Under the pieces are notes generated by a model. The model saw nothing but the letters and a program-made list of their open reading frames with translations. It had not been told where the DNA came from and ran no database searches. Below, one piece after another: positions 31,691 to 39,504 of a stretch of DNA of 39,552 nt. The number at the start of each line of letters is the position of its first letter. Position 1 is the first letter of the stretch. Both the position numbers and the translations under genes were made by a program. The stretch covers positions 1 to 39,552 of the forward strand of contig JAFURQ010000016.1 in NCBI GenBank assembly GCA_017471825.1, in the 5' to 3' direction. Origin of the DNA: Clostridia bacterium. GTDB taxonomy: Bacteria > Bacillota > Clostridia > Oscillospirales > CAG-272.

Positions 31691-33028
31691 GTGAAAAAAG
31701 ACAATAAGCTCGAAATAAAAACAAGCTCGAAAAGCAGTCATTACCTTACAGGTAAGGAAATCCGCGAAATATCCAAGGCAAATGCCAAGGTTATGAACGC
31801 GCTTGAAAAGTATAAGCACAGAAAAGCCTCCGAGTCCGAATTCCTCGCGGAAATGAAGGACGAGAAGAACATCCTTGAAATCGAGGACCTTCACACCTAT
31901 TTCTTCACCGACCAGGGCGTTGTAAAGGCTGTAAACGGCGTTTCGTTCAACATTCCCAAGAATGCCACCGTCGGTATAGTAGGTGAGTCAGGCTGCGGTA
32001 AATCGGTAACGAGTATGTCCGTTATGCGTCTGCTTCAGGGCCCGCAGGGACAGATCTATTCGGGCAGCATTCGTTTCAAGGCGTACGACTACGTCCTCGA
32101 CTCCAAGGGAAATCCGAAGCCCATATACGAAACCGATGCAGAGGGTAACGTGGTTTACGAGGAAATCACCGACAAAAAGGGTAGAACCGTAAGCCGCCCC
32201 AAGCACAAAACCGACGCACAGGGCGTTTTGCAGTATGAAACCGAGGAGAAAATCTACGATATCGCAAAAATGCCCATAAAGGAAATTCACCGTATCCGCG
32301 GTAAGCAGATTGCAATGATTTTCCAGGAGCCCATGACCTCGCTCAACCCCGTTTTCACAATAGGTCAGCAGCTCGATGAGGTAACCTTTATTCACGTGCC
32401 CGGCGCCACCGCTGAAATGGCAAAGGCAAAATCGCTTGAAATGCTCAATCTCGTCGGTATAGCAATGCCTGAGAGAGTATATCGTTCCTTCCCACACGAG
32501 CTTTCGGGCGGTATGCGCCAGCGTGTAATGATCGCTATGGCACTCGCCTGCAACCCCCGTCTTATCATTGCTGACGAGCCCACCACGGCTCTTGACGTTA
32601 CGATTCAGGCGCAGATTCTCGACCTGCTTCGCGACCTGAAGGAGAAGATGGACGGCTCGATAATGCTCATAACCCACGACCTCGGTATCATCGCCGAAAT
32701 GGCGGATTACGTCGTTGTTATGTACGCAGGCAGAGTAATAGAGCAGGGTACCGTTCGTGAGATTTTCCACAACCCCATGCACCCATATACCATCGGACTT
32801 CAGAAATCCAAGCCTACGCTTGACTCCGATTCCGATACGCTCTTCAATATCCCCGGCAACGTGCCTAACCCCATCAATATGCCTAACTACTGCTTCTTTA
32901 AGGAAAGATGCTCGCAGTGCATAGGCAAATGCTCGGGTGACTATCCCTGTATGGTTCAGGTGAGCCCCACGCATTACGTGGCTTGCCACCTTTACAACGA
33001 CACAAAGGAGGAAAACGCAAATGGCTGA
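31691..33028 (+). CDS. oppD: Oligopeptide ABC transporter ATPase (OppD) with ~60-aa insertion
   Basis: A 445-aa ATPase with a GTG start after GAGGAGG. Walker A GESGCGKS (98-105), Q-loop FQEPMTSLNP (211-220), signature LSGGMRQR (271-278), Walker B LIIADEPTTALD (291-302). The C-terminal oligopeptide-transporter region has clustered cysteines (RCSQCIGKC, then YPC and ACHLY), which in some OppD proteins coordinate an Fe-S cluster. Two features are odd: a charged N-terminal extension of about 60 residues, and an insertion of about 60 residues (131-191) between Walker A and the Q-loop that is rich in Lys, Asp and Tyr and contains two TDAxG turns. Typical OppD proteins are about 330-360 aa. The last codons overlap oppF. 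Confidence 0.92.
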   Translation: MKKDNKLEIKTSSKSSHYLTGKEIREISKANAKVMNALEKYKHRKASESEFLAEMKDEKNILEIEDLHTYFFTDQGVVKAVNGVSFNIPKNATVGIVGESGCGKSVTSMSVMRLLQGPQGQIYSGSIRFKAYDYVLDSKGNPKPIYETDAEGNVVYEEITDKKGRTVSRPKHKTDAQGVLQYETEEKIYDIAKMPIKEIHRIRGKQIAMIFQEPMTSLNPVFTIGQQLDEVTFIHVPGATAEMAKAKSLEMLNLVGIAMPERVYRSFPHELSGGMRQRVMIAMALACNPRLIIADEPTTALDVTIQAQILDLLRDLKEKMDGSIMLITHDLGIIAEMADYVVVMYAGRVIEQGTVREIFHNPMHPYTIGLQKSKPTLDSDSDTLFNIPGNVPNPINMPNYCFFKERCSQCIGKCSGDYPCMVQVSPTHYVACHLYNDTKEENANG

Positions 33029-34172
33029 TGAAATAATTACCCAAGCTCCCGAAGCGACGGAAGAAGCGCCTGAAGCGGCAGCCTCCGACGTAGCAATCGA
33101 AAAGAAGGATGCACCGGAGCAGGTATGGGACGACGCGGCAGAGGAGGCAAAATTCCTCGCTCAAAGGCAACAGCAGATAGCGGAGGACCTTGCCAAGCCC
33201 TTCGACCCCGAGGCACTCCTCGAGGTGCGCCACCTTCGTAAATGCTTCCCGATTAAGAAAACCATAACGGGTAAGGTAACACAGGAGCTCGTTGCAGTTG
33301 ACGACATCTCCTTTAAGCTCAAGCCGGGTGAAACCCTCGGTATCGTTGGTGAGTCTGGCTGCGGCAAAACCACAATGGGTAGAACGATTCTTAAGCTCCA
33401 CCCCTCAAACGGCGGTCAGATAATCTTCGACGGCAAGGATATCACGAATGCGAAATCCTCCGAAATGCGCGAGATTCGCCAAAGAATGCAGATAATTTTC
33501 CAGGACCCCTACTCATCACTTCCTCCGCGTAGCACGGTCGGCGGTATCCTCTCGGAGCCCGTTGCCGTACATAAAATCGTTCCCAAAAGCGAAATCAAGG
33601 ACTACGTTATGGATCTGATGGAGAAGTGCGGACTTCGCGACTACTATTACGAGAGATATCCTCACGAGTTCTCGGGCGGTCAGCGTCAGCGTATCTGTAT
33701 AGCCCGCGCCCTTTCCGTAAATCCTAAGCTCGTAGTATGTGACGAGCCTGTTTCCGCGCTTGACGTTTCGATTCAGGCACAGATTATCAACCTGCTCAAA
33801 GAGCTTCAGCTCTCTATGGGGCTCACCTATCTTTTCATCTCGCACGACCTCTCCGTAGTTAAATTTATCTCTGATAAAATCGGAGTTATGTATCTTGGCT
33901 CGATGGTTGAGTTTGGTGCAAAGCGCGATATCTTTGCCAACCCACTGCACCCCTATACCAAGGCGCTTTTCTCGGCGATTCCGAACCCGAATCCCGATAT
34001 AAAGATGAACCGTATAGCCCTCGCAGGAGATATCCCCTCGCCCGCAAATCCCCCCAAGGGCTGCCGCTTCCATACCCGCTGCCCCTACGCAACGGAAATA
34101 TGTAAGCACGTAACTCCCGAATATAAGGAATATGAGCCGGGTCACTTTGCATCCTGCCATCTTCTCGGTTGA
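33021..34172 (+). CDS. oppF: Oligopeptide ABC transporter ATPase (OppF)
   Basis: A 383-aa ATPase. It has Walker A GESGCGKTT, Q-loop region FQDPYSSLPPR (usually SLNPR), signature FSGGQRQR, Walker B LVVCDEPVSALD, and the C-terminal RFHTRCPYATEIC with GHFASCH. An Ala/Glu-rich N-terminal extension of about 65 residues precedes the ATPase domain and may be disordered. The ATG overlaps the 3' end of oppD by 8 bases and has AAAGGAGG upstream, indicating coupling. It works with OppD to power peptide import. Confidence 0.93.
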   Translation: MADEIITQAPEATEEAPEAAASDVAIEKKDAPEQVWDDAAEEAKFLAQRQQQIAEDLAKPFDPEALLEVRHLRKCFPIKKTITGKVTQELVAVDDISFKLKPGETLGIVGESGCGKTTMGRTILKLHPSNGGQIIFDGKDITNAKSSEMREIRQRMQIIFQDPYSSLPPRSTVGGILSEPVAVHKIVPKSEIKDYVMDLMEKCGLRDYYYERYPHEFSGGQRQRICIARALSVNPKLVVCDEPVSALDVSIQAQIINLLKELQLSMGLTYLFISHDLSVVKFISDKIGVMYLGSMVEFGAKRDIFANPLHPYTKALFSAIPNPNPDIKMNRIALAGDIPSPANPPKGCRFHTRCPYATEICKHVTPEYKEYEPGHFASCHLLG

Positions 34173-34179
34173 GGAACAA

Positions 34180-34443
34180 ATGAGTAAAAATAAAAAGAAG
34201 AAAAAAGAGAAGGTAACCTATATAGACGACGGCAGAACCATCGCCGATATGTCGGGCACGGGTAAAATCAACCCCCTCATAGGCGGCACGTCAAAATCCT
34301 CGGAGCGCGGCAAGCGCCGCGCTACCGTGAGGGAGCAGTGGAAAACCTATACCGAAGCGGTGAAAATGATGTTTTTCCCAATGCTCGTGGTTCTCGGCAT
34401 TCTCACGGTTGCTTTCCTCATTATGTATTTGATTTATAAGTAA
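34180..34443 (+). CDS. Small basic single-pass membrane protein
   Basis: An 87-aa protein starting at an ATG 7 bases after the oppF stop, with GAGG in between. The N-terminal ~60 residues are Lys/Arg-rich (SKNKKKKKEKV). One membrane helix is near the C-terminus (about 62-84, MFFPMLVVLGILTVAFLIMY). I do not recognise a family. The position inside the opp unit suggests an accessory membrane protein, but no function can be assigned. The frame is open to 34132, overlapping oppF, but that start lacks support. Confidence 0.75.
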   Translation: MSKNKKKKKEKVTYIDDGRTIADMSGTGKINPLIGGTSKSSERGKRRATVREQWKTYTEAVKMMFFPMLVVLGILTVAFLIMYLIYK

Positions 34444-34453
34444 GGTAGTCATT

Positions 34454-34960
34454 ATGAAAAAAGTCGCTATTGTAATTAACGGTGCGGGCGGTGTAGGCAA
34501 GGATACTCTTTGCGACCTCGCCGCAGAACACTTCGCTGTAATGAATATTTCTACAATAACTCCTATAAAGGACATCGCAAGGCAGTGTGGCTGGGACGGA
34601 CGAAAGGACGACCGCTCCCGTCGCTTCCTCTCTGACCTGAAGCGTCTTTGCGTGGACTATAACGACTTCCCAACCGTATGGGCAATGGAGAAATATCGCG
34701 AATTTCTCGCATCGGAGCTCGAGATACTCTTTGTACATATAAGAGAGGCGGGAGAAATCCGGAAATTCGTTGACGCAACGGGCGGCGAGGCAAAAACTCT
34801 CCTTATCCGCGGCGGCGACAGAATGAAAAAGGGCAACTACGGCAACGTTTCCGACGACGAGGTTGAGAACTATTCCTACGATTATTATTTCACCAACGAC
34901 AAAACTCTTGCCGAGGCAGAGGCCGACTTTGTAAGCCTCCTCTCCGACGTCCTGAAATAA
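34454..34960 (+). CDS. P-loop kinase, deoxynucleoside-monophosphate-kinase-like
   Basis: A 168-aa cytoplasmic protein with a clear nucleotide-binding P-loop in INGAGGVGKDTLCD (residues 8-21; GxxGxGKDT is typical of dNMP and phosphomevalonate-type kinases). Later come ILFVHIREAGEI (Walker B-like strand plus an Arg/Glu pair) and LIRGGDRMKK, a possible lid region. The exact substrate cannot be told. It is the last gene of the subtilase-opp unit, 10 bases after the small membrane protein and 22 bases before a strong terminator. Confidence 0.7.
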   Translation: MKKVAIVINGAGGVGKDTLCDLAAEHFAVMNISTITPIKDIARQCGWDGRKDDRSRRFLSDLKRLCVDYNDFPTVWAMEKYREFLASELEILFVHIREAGEIRKFVDATGGEAKTLLIRGGDRMKKGNYGNVSDDEVENYSYDYYFTNDKTLAEAEADFVSLLSDVLK

Positions 34961-34982
34961 TATACCCCCACACCCGTGTAAC

Positions 34983-35021
34983 AAAAAAGAGATGGCAACT
35001 GCGTTTGCCATCTCTTTTTTT
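34983..35021. terminator. Strong bidirectional terminator closing the opp unit and spoIVA
   Basis: AGAGATGGCAA and TTGCCATCTCT form a perfect stem (34988-34998 with 35005-35015) around CTGCGT, flanked by A6 and T7 tracts. It separates the rightward kinase gene from the leftward spoIVA gene. Confidence 0.9.
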
Positions 35022-35026
35022 GTATG

Positions 35027-36487
35027 TTAAAGCAAAATACAAACCAAACCGTTTGCGCCCTCATTAACTATGCGTTCCAGCGTTTCGGAGAGCTTTTCCC
35101 GCGATTCGTCGGGGATATTCATCAGCTTCGCGTTCAGTCCGTCACTTACTAGGTCGTACAGCGATTTTCCGAACATATTGGATTCCCAAACCCGACTCGC
35201 GCCCTCCTCGATTTCTCCGATAAGGTAGCTCACAACCTGCTCGCTTTGCTCCTCTGTGCCGACCACGGGGCAGAGCTCGGTTTTGATGCCCGCCTTAATC
35301 ATATGTATCGAGTTTGCGTGCGCGCTTACCTTGACGCCCCAGCCGCCCGATTGCTTCGTCAGCTTCGGCTCGTCAAGCACCAGCTCGTCTGGCGAGGGCA
35401 TAACTATGCCGTAACCCTTCTCCTCAACGTCGCGGAGCGCCGCCTCAACCTTCTTATATTTTCTTTCGGTTTCGGTGAGTGCAATAACCGTCGACAGAAG
35501 CTCGCGGTCATCCGATACCTCAACGCCTGCAAGGTCGCTCATAACCTCGAAAAACACCTCTTTGCCGATAGGAACGTCGAATTTTCCCGTGCCGTCCCTC
35601 GCAGAAAGCGAAACGGTGCTGATTCCCTCGAACCGCGACAGCTCGCGCTCAACGTCGCCGAGGGTGGTTACAGAATCGGTAAAGGCGCCGATTTTTTCTA
35701 TTATTGAAGAATAGAGCGGATGGTCGGTGGGCAAAAGCTCGCACCACTCTGGAAGAGAGAAGGTAAGCGTGGAAACGGGGAATTCCGCAAGCACAAGCTT
35801 CAGAATCTCCTTTATATCCTCAGCCGAGAGATTCAGACAGTTGACGAGCGCAACAGGGGCGGAATATTTCTTCTCCAGCTCCATAGCAAGCGCCCGCGCC
35901 TCCTCGCTTTCAGGTACCCGTGAGTTCAGGACTATGGCAAAGGGCTTTTTCGCCTCGATAAGCTCACGCGCAACGCGCTCCTCCGCCGCAATATAGCTCT
36001 CGCGCGGAATCTCACCGAACGAGCCGTCACTCGTCACAAGAATCGCAATAGTCGAATGCTCGCCTATAACTCTCTCGGTGCCGAGCTCCGCCGCCTCGGC
36101 AAAGGGCATAGCCTCCTCGCTCCACGGTGTCATAACCATACGGTATTCGCCGTTTTCCTCACCGCCGAGCGCACCGTCAACTAGATATCCGACACAGTCT
36201 ATCAGCTTCACGTTCAGCTCCGTGCCGTCCTGCATCTTGATTTTCACCGATTCATCGGGAATAAATTTCGGCTCCGTAGTCATAACCGTCCGTCCCGATG
36301 CGCTCTGCGGCATAACGTCGGTTGCGCGCTCTCTGTCATAGTCGTTTTCAATGTTTGGAATTACCAAATTTTCAAGCAGCCTTTGTATAAAGGTTGATTT
36401 TCCCGTCCTTACAGGTCCGACAACGCCGATGTAAATATCCCCACCGCACCTCGTTGCTATGTCCTGATATATATTGCTGTCAGTCAT
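35027..36487 (-). CDS. spoIVA: Stage IV sporulation protein A (spore coat morphogenetic ATPase)
   Basis: A 486-aa protein, close to the usual ~490. It is the ATPase that polymerises on the forespore outer membrane to form the coat basement layer. The N-terminus is a TRAFAC-type P-loop domain: GPVRTGKST Walker A (residues 24-32), MPQSASGRTVMTTEPKFIP switch region, and VKLIDCVGY Walker B. The C-terminal end NGLVCILL fits the membrane/SpoVM-facing tail of the family. GGAGG precedes the ATG. A sigma-E-like promoter lies upstream, consistent with mother-cell expression. It shows the organism can sporulate, or recently could. Confidence 0.96.
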   Translation of the reverse strand: MTDSNIYQDIATRCGGDIYIGVVGPVRTGKSTFIQRLLENLVIPNIENDYDRERATDVMPQSASGRTVMTTEPKFIPDESVKIKMQDGTELNVKLIDCVGYLVDGALGGEENGEYRMVMTPWSEEAMPFAEAAELGTERVIGEHSTIAILVTSDGSFGEIPRESYIAAEERVARELIEAKKPFAIVLNSRVPESEEARALAMELEKKYSAPVALVNCLNLSAEDIKEILKLVLAEFPVSTLTFSLPEWCELLPTDHPLYSSIIEKIGAFTDSVTTLGDVERELSRFEGISTVSLSARDGTGKFDVPIGKEVFFEVMSDLAGVEVSDDRELLSTVIALTETERKYKKVEAALRDVEEKGYGIVMPSPDELVLDEPKLTKQSGGWGVKVSAHANSIHMIKAGIKTELCPVVGTEEQSEQVVSYLIGEIEEGASRVWESNMFGKSLYDLVSDGLNAKLMNIPDESREKLSETLERIVNEGANGLVCILL

Positions 36488-36518
36488 AATTTATCCTCCG
36501 ATATTTTTCTTTCAAAAC

Positions 36519-36545
36519 AATCTATGCACGCGTCGCCGTAAATAT
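36519..36545 (-). promoter_or_regulatory. Sigma-E-like promoter of spoIVA
   Basis: On the leftward strand, ATA (36545-36543), a 16-base spacer and CATAGATT (36526-36519). This fits the sigma-E pattern ATA-N16-18-CATAnnnT, about 32 bases before the start codon. No good sigma-A promoter is seen in the same stretch. Confidence 0.6.
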
Positions 36546-36604
36546 TCCGCCGCCTGAATAAATCGCACCCCAAAGGGAATAATCACTAAAAAAGGAGAAG
36601 AACT

Positions 36605-37000
36605 ATGGACAGAAAAAGCAATTTTTTCGTTTGCAAGCGCTGTAAAAACCTCGTCGCAATGATAACCTCATCGGGCGTACCGCTTCATTGCTGTGGCAAC
36701 GAGATGACAAATATGGAGCCAACCTATACCAAGGAGGGAGCAGAGAAGCATCAGCCCATCGTAAAAAGAGATGGCGACCTCATAACCGTAGACGTCGGCT
36801 CGGTAACGCACCCGATGGCAGAGGACCACGCAATATCCTGGATAGCCCTCGTCACCAACCGCGGAATGTACAGAAAATTTCTGATACCAAACGCATCGCC
36901 GAGCGTGCGCTTCCGTATCACCGACGAGCTCCCCATCTGCGTCTATTCCTACTGCAATCTTCACGGTCTCTGGAAAACGCAAATACAGGAAAACGTGTAA
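36605..37000 (+). CDS. dfx: Desulfoferrodoxin (two-iron superoxide reductase)
   Basis: A 131-aa protein that reduces superoxide to hydrogen peroxide in the cytoplasm of anaerobes. Centre I (desulforedoxin-like) has all four Cys ligands: C10-x2-C13 and C29-C30. Centre II (neelaredoxin) has His49, His69 (THPM), His75 (DHAISW), Cys117 and His120 (YCNLHGLW). Both sites are complete, so it is a class I enzyme. AAGGAG precedes the ATG. It is transcribed alone, divergent from spoIVA; no clear promoter hexamers were found in the 117-base gap. With OhrR it adds to the oxidative-stress functions of the window. Confidence 0.95.
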   Translation: MDRKSNFFVCKRCKNLVAMITSSGVPLHCCGNEMTNMEPTYTKEGAEKHQPIVKRDGDLITVDVGSVTHPMAEDHAISWIALVTNRGMYRKFLIPNASPSVRFRITDELPICVYSYCNLHGLWKTQIQENV

Positions 37001-37007
37001 AATAAAA

Positions 37008-37037
37008 AAACGGGCACTTCAAATCAAGTGTCCGTTT
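37008..37037. terminator. Bidirectional terminator between dfx and the BirA-like gene
   Basis: AAACGGGCACTT (37008-37019) and AAGTGTCCGTTT (37026-37037) pair over 12 bp with one G-T wobble and a CAAATC loop, with A/T tracts on both sides. Confidence 0.85.
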
Positions 37038-37038
37038 C

Positions 37039-37806
37039 TTATTTATTTTTCGGCAATTTTATGCTTTTCGGCATTATCAGGCTCGTAGGAGAGGAAATCC
37101 TTCTTCTCGTCCTGTCGGAAAATTCAATGGTAAGCTCACAGCTCGCAGGGTCGAGCTCGACAATTCTGCACGCGCGCTTTCTTCCGTCCTCGATATATTT
37201 CGCCCGCACTCCCAGAAGCAAAAACCTCTGCTTGTAAATCTTCATAAATTTGTTCGAGGTTTTCATAGTAGAGTAGAAGGGCAGGAATTTATTCAGCACG
37301 GTTTTGGCGATTATCGTCGTTACCGAATCGTTGTCGCTCTCAAACACCTTTTTAATAAGGTCCGCAATTCTCGGGGGGAAGTTTTTCTCCGACAGTCTTA
37401 CCGCGAAGCTTACGATAATATATTCGTAAGAGGTAAAGTTGTCGAGCTTGCCCTCGATTGAAACGCCGCCGATATATTTTCCCTCGCAGTAGATGTTGCT
37501 GACCCAGCCTATGCCGAGTCTGTCAGTGGTATGCTCCTCAAGCGCCGTGAGTAGTGCAACCGTGGCAAGAGAGGACAAAAGCCCCGCTTGCGAGGGGAAG
37601 ATGGACGGACGCAGTATAACCGACATATAAATGCCGCGGCCGTCGCTCTCGTGGTCGCCGTCATACTCCGAAATAACCGCATATCTGTCCGCATAGCCTG
37701 CCTTCGCATATTCTCTGGCAAGCCCAACCGTCGAGTCAAGGCGGTCATAGCATTCCATTTTTACTATCGAATCGTCAACAGCACGCATGCTTATCAGATT
37801 TTTCAT
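37039..37806 (-). CDS. Divergent BirA-like biotin/lipoate-protein ligase family protein
   Basis: A 255-aa protein. The N-terminal ~160 residues follow the biotin-protein ligase fold: YDRLDSTVGLAREYA (DSTN motif), SDGRGIYMSVILRP (end of the GRGRxGRxW...RP motif), then IGWVSNIYCEGKYIGGVSIEG, matching the KWPNDI...KxxGIL region. Family residues are partly lost: the Arg-rich biotin loop is reduced to DGRG and KWPND reads GWVSN, while the Lys of GKYIGG remains. The C-terminal part resembles the BirA SH3-like domain (CRIVELDPASCELTIEFSDRTRRRISS). There is no N-terminal HTH. GGAGGAGG precedes the ATG at 37806; an upstream start at 37839 is less likely. It could be a weakened or re-purposed ligase. 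Confidence 0.65.
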   Translation of the reverse strand: MKNLISMRAVDDSIVKMECYDRLDSTVGLAREYAKAGYADRYAVISEYDGDHESDGRGIYMSVILRPSIFPSQAGLLSSLATVALLTALEEHTTDRLGIGWVSNIYCEGKYIGGVSIEGKLDNFTSYEYIIVSFAVRLSEKNFPPRIADLIKKVFESDNDSVTTIIAKTVLNKFLPFYSTMKTSNKFMKIYKQRFLLLGVRAKYIEDGRKRACRIVELDPASCELTIEFSDRTRRRISSPTSLIMPKSIKLPKNK

Positions 37807-37837
37807 TATACCTCCTCCTCTCAAATCCGATTTTGTC

Positions 37838-37877
37838 AATACGTATTAGTTTATACAAAAATTCAGTATAAATTATA
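37838..37877. promoter_or_regulatory. Operator-like palindromes in the BirA-like gene leader
   Basis: Two dyads lie downstream of the -10 box of the leftward promoter: TTATAC-N9-GTATAA (37851-37871) and the perfect 10-mer AATACGTATT (37838-37847). Their placement over the transcription start and leader suggests repressor sites. Confidence 0.5.
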
Positions 37878-37900
37878 TACTAAAAAACATATTTTGTCAA
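37872..37900 (-). promoter_or_regulatory. Consensus sigma-A promoter of the BirA-like gene
   Basis: On the leftward strand, TTGACA (37900-37895), a 17-base spacer and TATAAT (37877-37872). Both hexamers are perfect. Confidence 0.85.
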
Positions 37901-37939
37901 GTATAAAAGCGCACAACCCGAGTCGTGCGCCTTTAATTA

Positions 37940-39214
37940 TTATTTTGAAAGCTTCTCAAGCGAAGCAAGCTTTACCGCAACTACAAGTATCTCGCAGGCA
38001 AGCTTCAGCTCCTCATCGGTCGGGTAGGTCGGAGCGATTCGGAGATTTCTGTCCTCGGGGTCAATTCCGTAGGGGAAGGTAGCGCCAACGGGCGTCAGCG
38101 TAACTCCGGCAGCCACCATAAGCTCAAACACGCGCTTCGCACATCCGGGCATCAGGTCGAGGGAGATGAAATAACCGCCGTTTGGCTTGGTCCATTCCGC
38201 GATTCCGAGGCCGGAAAACTCGTCAAAGGCATCGAGAGTAATCTCGAACTTCTTGCCTATAAGGGCCGCGAGCCTCATCATATGCTTGTGAGTGTTTTTG
38301 CTGTCCTTCAGATATTTTACGTGTCTTATCTGATTGATTTTGTCGTAGCCTATCGTTTGCGCGCCGATGTATTTCTTCATATCGGTAAGATTCTCAACGC
38401 TCGCCGCCATCATCGCAACACCCGCACCGGGGAAGGTTATCTTCGAGGTCGATGAGAAATAAAGCACGCGGTTTTCGTTGCCGCACGCTCTCGCCTCGGC
38501 GAAAATATCAAGAAGCGGGTCGGTTTTCTCGGTAAGGTCGTGTATGGCGTAAGCATTGTCCCACATAATGCGGAAATCGGGCGCCGCACACTCCATTCTC
38601 GCAAGGCGGCGCACCACCTCGTCGGAATAGGTATTTCCCGTGGGGTTGGAGTATTTAGGCACGCACCAGATGCCCTTAACCTTCGGGTCGGCGACAAGGC
38701 GCTCAACCTCGTCCATATCGGGTCCCTCGGGCGTCATTCTGACAGTCAGAAGCTCAAAGCCGAGTAGCTCGGTTATTCTGAAATGACGGTCGTATCCGGG
38801 TGCTACGCATATCCATTTCAGCCCTTCCTCGCGGCACCAGGGGCGCTCCGAGCCGACAACGCCAAACTGCATTGCCCTCATAAGCGCATCGTACATAAGC
38901 TGAAGGGAGGAGTTTCCGCCGACAAAAATACATTTTTCGTCAATTCCCAAAAGCTCCGCGAAAAAGCGCTTCATCTCGGGAATACCGTCAAGCAGACCGT
39001 AATTTCTACAGTCAACACCGCCCTCACCGCGCGTGTCCTCGGGTGTGATGGGGAAGGACAAGAGAGCCTGACTCACGTCAAGCTGCTCGGCATTCGGCTT
39101 TCCTCTCGAGAGGTCGAGCTTGAGCCCTCTTTTACAGTATTCGCTATATTTTTCGTTAAGCGAGGCATAAAGCGCATAGCGCTCCGCCTTCGTAAGATTC
39201 TTAAATTCCTTCAT
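37940..39214 (-). CDS. Class I aminotransferase, aspartate aminotransferase type (MocR-like subgroup)
   Basis: A 424-aa PLP enzyme of the Asp_aminotransf/Aminotran_MocR group (AspAT subgroup Ic). Marks: LDLSRGKPN near the N-terminus, NYGLLDGIPEMKRFFAELLG, GGNSSLQLMYDAL (phosphate loop), VPKYSNPTGNTYS (PLP-pyridine region with conserved Asn), MWDNAYAIHDL (Asp/Tyr pair), SSTSKITFPGAGVAMM with the Schiff-base Lys at about 258, and NLRIAPTYP with the carboxylate-binding Arg. It probably interconverts aspartate and oxaloacetate with glutamate/2-oxoglutarate. The ATG at 39214 follows AAGGAAG; an ATG at 39232 would overlap that ribosome-binding site. It is a single-gene unit with its own promoter. 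Confidence 0.9.
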   Translation of the reverse strand: MKEFKNLTKAERYALYASLNEKYSEYCKRGLKLDLSRGKPNAEQLDVSQALLSFPITPEDTRGEGGVDCRNYGLLDGIPEMKRFFAELLGIDEKCIFVGGNSSLQLMYDALMRAMQFGVVGSERPWCREEGLKWICVAPGYDRHFRITELLGFELLTVRMTPEGPDMDEVERLVADPKVKGIWCVPKYSNPTGNTYSDEVVRRLARMECAAPDFRIMWDNAYAIHDLTEKTDPLLDIFAEARACGNENRVLYFSSTSKITFPGAGVAMMAASVENLTDMKKYIGAQTIGYDKINQIRHVKYLKDSKNTHKHMMRLAALIGKKFEITLDAFDEFSGLGIAEWTKPNGGYFISLDLMPGCAKRVFELMVAAGVTLTPVGATFPYGIDPEDRNLRIAPTYPTDEELKLACEILVVAVKLASLEKLSK

Positions 39215-39248
39215 TTTTCTTCCTTTTTGCATTTTTTGAACCTCGAAA

Positions 39249-39278
39249 ATTCAAAAATTGACTTAAATATTCAAAAAT
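39249..39278. repeat. Pair of 10-base direct repeats in the aminotransferase leader
   Basis: ATTCAAAAAT occurs at 39249-39258 and 39269-39278, exactly 20 bases (about two helical turns) apart, between the promoter and the start codon. It could be a regulator site, or chance in AT-rich DNA. Confidence 0.35.
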
Positions 39279-39286
39279 ACCTCTCT

Positions 39287-39315
39287 ATTATAGTATATTC
39301 TGAAAGTTTTTTCAA
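39287..39315 (-). promoter_or_regulatory. Sigma-A promoter of the aminotransferase gene
   Basis: On the leftward strand, TTGAAA (39315-39310), a 17-base spacer and TATAAT (39292-39287). Confidence 0.75.
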
Positions 39316-39454
39316 GTGATTTTGCAAAAATAATTTAAAAAATGCACTAATTCTGCATTATAGACAAAAAACGCACACCGAAAGATGGTGCAACTTAGGG
39401 ATTTACGAAAAACAGTAAATTTTTGAGCGACACCTTCAAGCGGGGCAAACAAGT

Positions 39455-39500
39455 AAAGACCACACATAAGGATAAAACCTTGTGTGTGGTCTTTCTTTTT
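39455..39500. terminator. Long hairpin terminator after the right-edge partial gene
   Basis: AAAGACCACACA-T-AAGG (39455-39471) pairs with CCTT-G-TGTGTGGTCTTT (39478-39494) over 17 bp with one wobble. A CTTTTT tract follows on the plus strand and a weaker T-rich stretch on the minus strand. It lies 5-10 bases beyond the stop codon of the leftward partial gene. The DNA between 39316 and 39454 holds no recognisable gene. Confidence 0.65.
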
Positions 39501-39504
39501 GCGT

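Noticed and set aside
39401-39424. Possible second terminator (ATTTAC/GTAAAT plus TTTT)
   Set aside because: Only a 6-bp AT-rich stem with an 8-base loop, too weak to call; no gene ends nearby on that strand.
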